Below are positions 61,738-64,000 of a DNA stretch of 64,000 nucleotides, in pieces. The notes under the pieces are model-generated. The model was not told the DNA's origin. It ran no database searches and worked only from the letters and a program-made list of their open reading frames with translations. Where the stretch lies: NCBI GenBank assembly GCA_964512305.1, contig CAZEIW010000019.1, forward strand, positions 1 through 64,000. Reading direction: 5' to 3'. This DNA comes from CAZEIW01 sp964512305. Lineage in GTDB: Bacteria > Pseudomonadota > Gammaproteobacteria > Burkholderiales > Burkholderiaceae_F. Numbering within the stretch: the stretch's first letter is position 1; each line of letters opens with the position of its first letter. The position numbers were made by a program, and so were the translations under genes.

Positions 61738-63141
61738 TCAGCCCGGGGCCTTCGCGGCTCCGACGCGTATCGACCGCAGGCATGCCAGCACGAACATCAG
61801 GCCTCCAACGACCGCGAGCAGGCCGCCTGCACCCATCAAGCCCATTGCGGCCGCCTGCGAGCCGGTCAGCACCTGGTCGGCGCCCGCCAGCTTGCGCTCG
61901 ACTCCGTAGCCGCCCGACCACGCGAGGCCGAGCACGTGCATCAGCTGCCCGCCACCGTAGACAGCCGGCTGCCAGCCCGCGAGGCGGCCGCGCACCGGCG
62001 CGAAGCCGAGTTGCGGCAGCATCACGTAGGTCAGGCCCATGAACGCGAGCGTGATCCCGACGATCGATCCGTGGTAGTGCGCCGGTATCACGACATTGGC
62101 GCCGCGGATCAGGAAGCCCAGCACGCCACCGACGGCGAACAACATCAGGGAGGCCGCCAGTGCCGACCTGGCCGGCGCGTCCGCGCCGCGAACGCGCCAC
62201 AGGCCGAGCAGGGCCAGCACGACCAGCGGCGCGGACAGCAGGTGGCCCCAGCGCATCAGCAGCGCGAAATCGCCCACGTGCTCGGGCGAGCCCGCCGGCG
62301 CCCACACCAGGATGACCGGCACCGCGAGCAGCGGAGCCGCCGCCAGCAGGAACAGGCGCCCGAGGGTGCGCGCGCCGACGGCGGGCGGCGCACCGAGCTC
62401 GGCGGCGAGGGTCAGCCATGCCACGGCGGCCAGCAGCACGTGCTGGAACTGCAGGCAATGGCCGGCTCCCCAGAACAGCAGCTCGAAATAGGCCGCTCCC
62501 GTTGCCTCCGAAAGCCGCTGCCAGGCCGCGGCGAGCGCGGCGACCGAGATGGCGCCGGCGAGCGCCGCCAGCCATAGCCCGAGCGCGAGAGCCGGTTGCC
62601 CTTCCGCCGCCTGGGCCTGCCGCACCGTGAACAGCGCGCGGACGATCGTCAGCACGAAGCCCGCGCAGACGGCGCCGATGCCGGCAAGAAACCAGCCTTG
62701 CTGCAGTACCGGTACATAGTTGTTCAGCAGCGGCTGCGCGTGCGGCAGGAACGGTGACACCGTCATTGCGGCCGTGCCCGACGCGGTCAGCGCGAACCCG
62801 GCCCAGCCGAGGCCGATCAGGCGCCCTGCCGCGGCGCGGCTCCACAGCACGCCCGCAAATGCGACGAACCAGATCAGGACCGAGAGGTCCACGTGCACGA
62901 CCAGGCCCGTGCGGAACCATTCGCGCTGCGCGAGCGCCGATGCGATACCCGGGGTTCTCGACAGCGCCAGCAGGACCGCGAGCAGGCCTGCCCCGGCGAG
63001 CGCCGCCACGCCGAGCCACAGCCAGGCCCGCGTGAGCGCGGCGCCCGCGATCGCATCTGCGGCCGCAGCGTCGGCTCGATCGGTGCCGGATCCGGAGCCC
63101 GCCTCGGGTGCGGAAGCCGGAGCCTGTCCCAAGGTGTTCAT
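61738..63141 (-). CDS. Orphan heme-copper oxidase subunit I-like protein (cbb3/NOR-like)
   Basis: 467 residues, about 12 TM segments. It resembles CcoN/NorB: His83 in VHVDLSVLIWF and His355/His357 in IPAHYHGSIVG fit heme ligands; His228 in FWGAGHCLQF fits the first copper ligand. The stretch that should hold the copper-site HH pair reads WAPAGSPEHVGDF, with only Glu287-His288. No subunit II or cytochrome c gene is next to it. A true oxidase, a nitric-oxide-reductase-like enzyme or a non-catalytic relative are all possible. It is followed 9 bp after its start by trmL in the opposite transcription order (trmL is upstream). Confidence 0.7.
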   Translation of the reverse strand: MNTLGQAPASAPEAGSGSGTDRADAAAADAIAGAALTRAWLWLGVAALAGAGLLAVLLALSRTPGIASALAQREWFRTGLVVHVDLSVLIWFVAFAGVLWSRAAAGRLIGLGWAGFALTASGTAAMTVSPFLPHAQPLLNNYVPVLQQGWFLAGIGAVCAGFVLTIVRALFTVRQAQAAEGQPALALGLWLAALAGAISVAALAAAWQRLSEATGAAYFELLFWGAGHCLQFQHVLLAAVAWLTLAAELGAPPAVGARTLGRLFLLAAAPLLAVPVILVWAPAGSPEHVGDFALLMRWGHLLSAPLVVLALLGLWRVRGADAPARSALAASLMLFAVGGVLGFLIRGANVVIPAHYHGSIVGITLAFMGLTYVMLPQLGFAPVRGRLAGWQPAVYGGGQLMHVLGLAWSGGYGVERKLAGADQVLTGSQAAAMGLMGAGGLLAVVGGLMFVLACLRSIRVGAAKAPG

Positions 63142-63150
63142 CGCTCGATG

Positions 63151-63612
63151 TCAGGCAAAGCCGTTCTGGCGCCACGCCTCGAAGACGACGACCGCCACGG
63201 CGTTCGACAGGTTCAGGCTGCGATTGCCGGGCCGCATCGGGATCGCCAGGCGCCGCCCGGGAGGAAAGCGCGCCCGCAGGGCTTCGGACAGGCCGGCCGT
63301 TTCGGAGCCGAACACCAGCCAGTCACCGCGGCGGAACGCGACGTCGGAATACGCGCGCTCGCCGCGCGTCGTGAGCGCGAACATGCGCTCGGCCTCGGGA
63401 TGCTCCGCGGCCACGAGCGCGTCGAAATCCGCATGCACGCGCAAAGACGTGAATTCGCGGTAATCGAGGCCGGCACGTCGCATCTTCGCGTGATCGAGGG
63501 GGAACCCGAGCGGCTCGACGAGATGCAGCCGTGCGCCGGCATTCGCGCACAGGCGGATCACGTTGCCGGTGTTCGGCGGAATCTGCGGTTCGACCAGCAC
63601 CACGTTGAGCAT
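63151..63612 (-). CDS. trmL: tRNA (cytidine(34)-2'-O)-methyltransferase
   Basis: 153 residues. SPOUT methyltransferase for the wobble position of tRNA(Leu). VLVEPQIPPNTGNVIRLCAN at the N-terminus, LVFGSETAGLSEALRA and the knot IPMRPGNRSLNLSNAVAVVVFEAW are diagnostic. It lies between the truncated comF and the oxidase-like gene, all on the minus strand. Confidence 0.95.
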   Translation of the reverse strand: MLNVVLVEPQIPPNTGNVIRLCANAGARLHLVEPLGFPLDHAKMRRAGLDYREFTSLRVHADFDALVAAEHPEAERMFALTTRGERAYSDVAFRRGDWLVFGSETAGLSEALRARFPPGRRLAIPMRPGNRSLNLSNAVAVVVFEAWRQNGFA

Positions 63613-63622
63613 CGCATCGGGA

Positions 63623-64000
63623 TTATGGCGTGCGGGCGACCACCAGGTTCGTGACCCGCGCTGCGCCCGCGCGCTTCAGGGCCGCGGCAGCCTCGTCCAG
63701 CGTCGATCCGCTGGTGAGCACGTCATCCACGAGCAGCACGTGCCGCCCGTCGAACCGCCGCCCGGCGGCGAAGACGCCGCGCACGTTGCGGCGCCGGTCT
63801 TCGAGCCTCAGCGACTGCTGGGGCGGGCCGTGCCGCACGCGCATGAGGCCGTTGCCGCGCGAAGGCAGCCGCAGGTGCCGTCCGATCGCGCGCGCGATCT
63901 CATCGGACTGGTTGAAGCCGCGCTCACGCTGGCGCTCGAAGGCGAGCGGCAAGCCCAGCACGCAGTGGGCCGCGCCGCCCTGCCCGGCGCGCCCGGCGAA
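63623..64000 (-). CDS. comF: ComF family phosphoribosyltransferase-like protein, partial at N-terminus
   Basis: About 125 residues of the C-terminal part are visible; the start lies beyond 64000. LAFERQRERGFNQSDEIARAIG, then the PRPP-binding VLLVDDVLTSGSTLDEAAAAL, define the ComF/PRTase fold. The N-terminal zinc-ribbon half is outside the window. ComF proteins are linked to DNA uptake in some bacteria. It ends 10 bp before trmL. Confidence 0.9.
   Translation of the reverse strand, partial: FAGRAGQGGAAHCVLGLPLAFERQRERGFNQSDEIARAIGRHLRLPSRGNGLMRVRHGPPQQSLRLEDRRRNVRGVFAAGRRFDGRHVLLVDDVLTSGSTLDEAAAALKRAGAARVTNLVVARTP

Overview
The window is a very GC-rich (roughly 70 percent), gene-dense stretch of what looks like an ordinary chromosome. 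Gene content and order point to a betaproteobacterium, most likely Burkholderiales or a close relative. The clearest markers are an ahcY - small membrane protein - metF operon led by an S-adenosylhomocysteine (SAH) riboswitch, a giant DUF3683-type FAD/Fe-S oxidoreductase, a DUF2917 gene beside a LysR regulator, a birA-coaX-SPOR operon, and a ctp - envC-like - gpmA / rhodanese - grxC - secB - gpsA block. There are no rRNA or tRNA genes, CRISPR arrays, insertion sequences or phage genes that I can support. Long antisense ORFs are common and are GC-codon shadows.

Layout. 1-7091 (minus): an amino-sugar operon with GlcNAc-type kinase, nagA, SIS-domain deaminase/isomerase, ABC solute-binding protein, two permeases and a NagZ-type glycosidase cut by the window edge; most junctions overlap, no ATPase is present, and a repeat-rich operator candidate lies upstream. 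7233-15116: VanZ-like protein, birA-coaX-SPOR, an exported msrB, fumC, an MFS anion symporter and an ACT-like protein. 15144-20642 (minus): HIT hydrolase, the 1309-residue oxidoreductase and the SrkA kinase. 20732-30627: mgtA, a triplicated hairpin repeat, a secreted unknown protein, an outer-membrane-barrel candidate, ilvA, a VIT1/CCC1 transporter, an Ig-like lipoprotein and a cystathionine-lyase-type PLP enzyme. 30666-33511 (minus): alaX-ttcA-folB-SDR. 33561-40383: MidA-like methyltransferase, a Cca protein without an HD domain, an NDUFA9-like SDR, a soluble-type lytic transglycosylase and a LysR regulator. 40511-45777: DUF2917 protein, a 51-residue small ORF, metF, membrane protein, ahcY with its riboswitch, a GST and metK, which together form the SAM/SAH cycle. 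46016-50586: two LpxL-type acyltransferases, dapF, DUF484 and RlmI. 50805-54771: a CobW-family zinc GTPase, a zinc-ligand-poor DksA with a long basic tail, and a three-gene cassette (unknown, VirB1-like transglycosylase, DsbG-like thioredoxin) that looks like a conjugation-module fragment. 54868-64000: ctp, envC-like, gpmA, rhodanese, grxC, secB, gpsA, LOG, an orphan heme-copper-oxidase-like subunit, trmL and a truncated comF.

The most unusual observations are a 12-bp in-frame repeat family expanded in three unrelated genes, the DksA/CobW pair, the orphan oxidase-like subunit with an altered copper-site region, the VirB1/DsbG cassette, and the Cca protein without its phosphohydrolase domain. 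I did not find a clear-cut new defence or mobile system.
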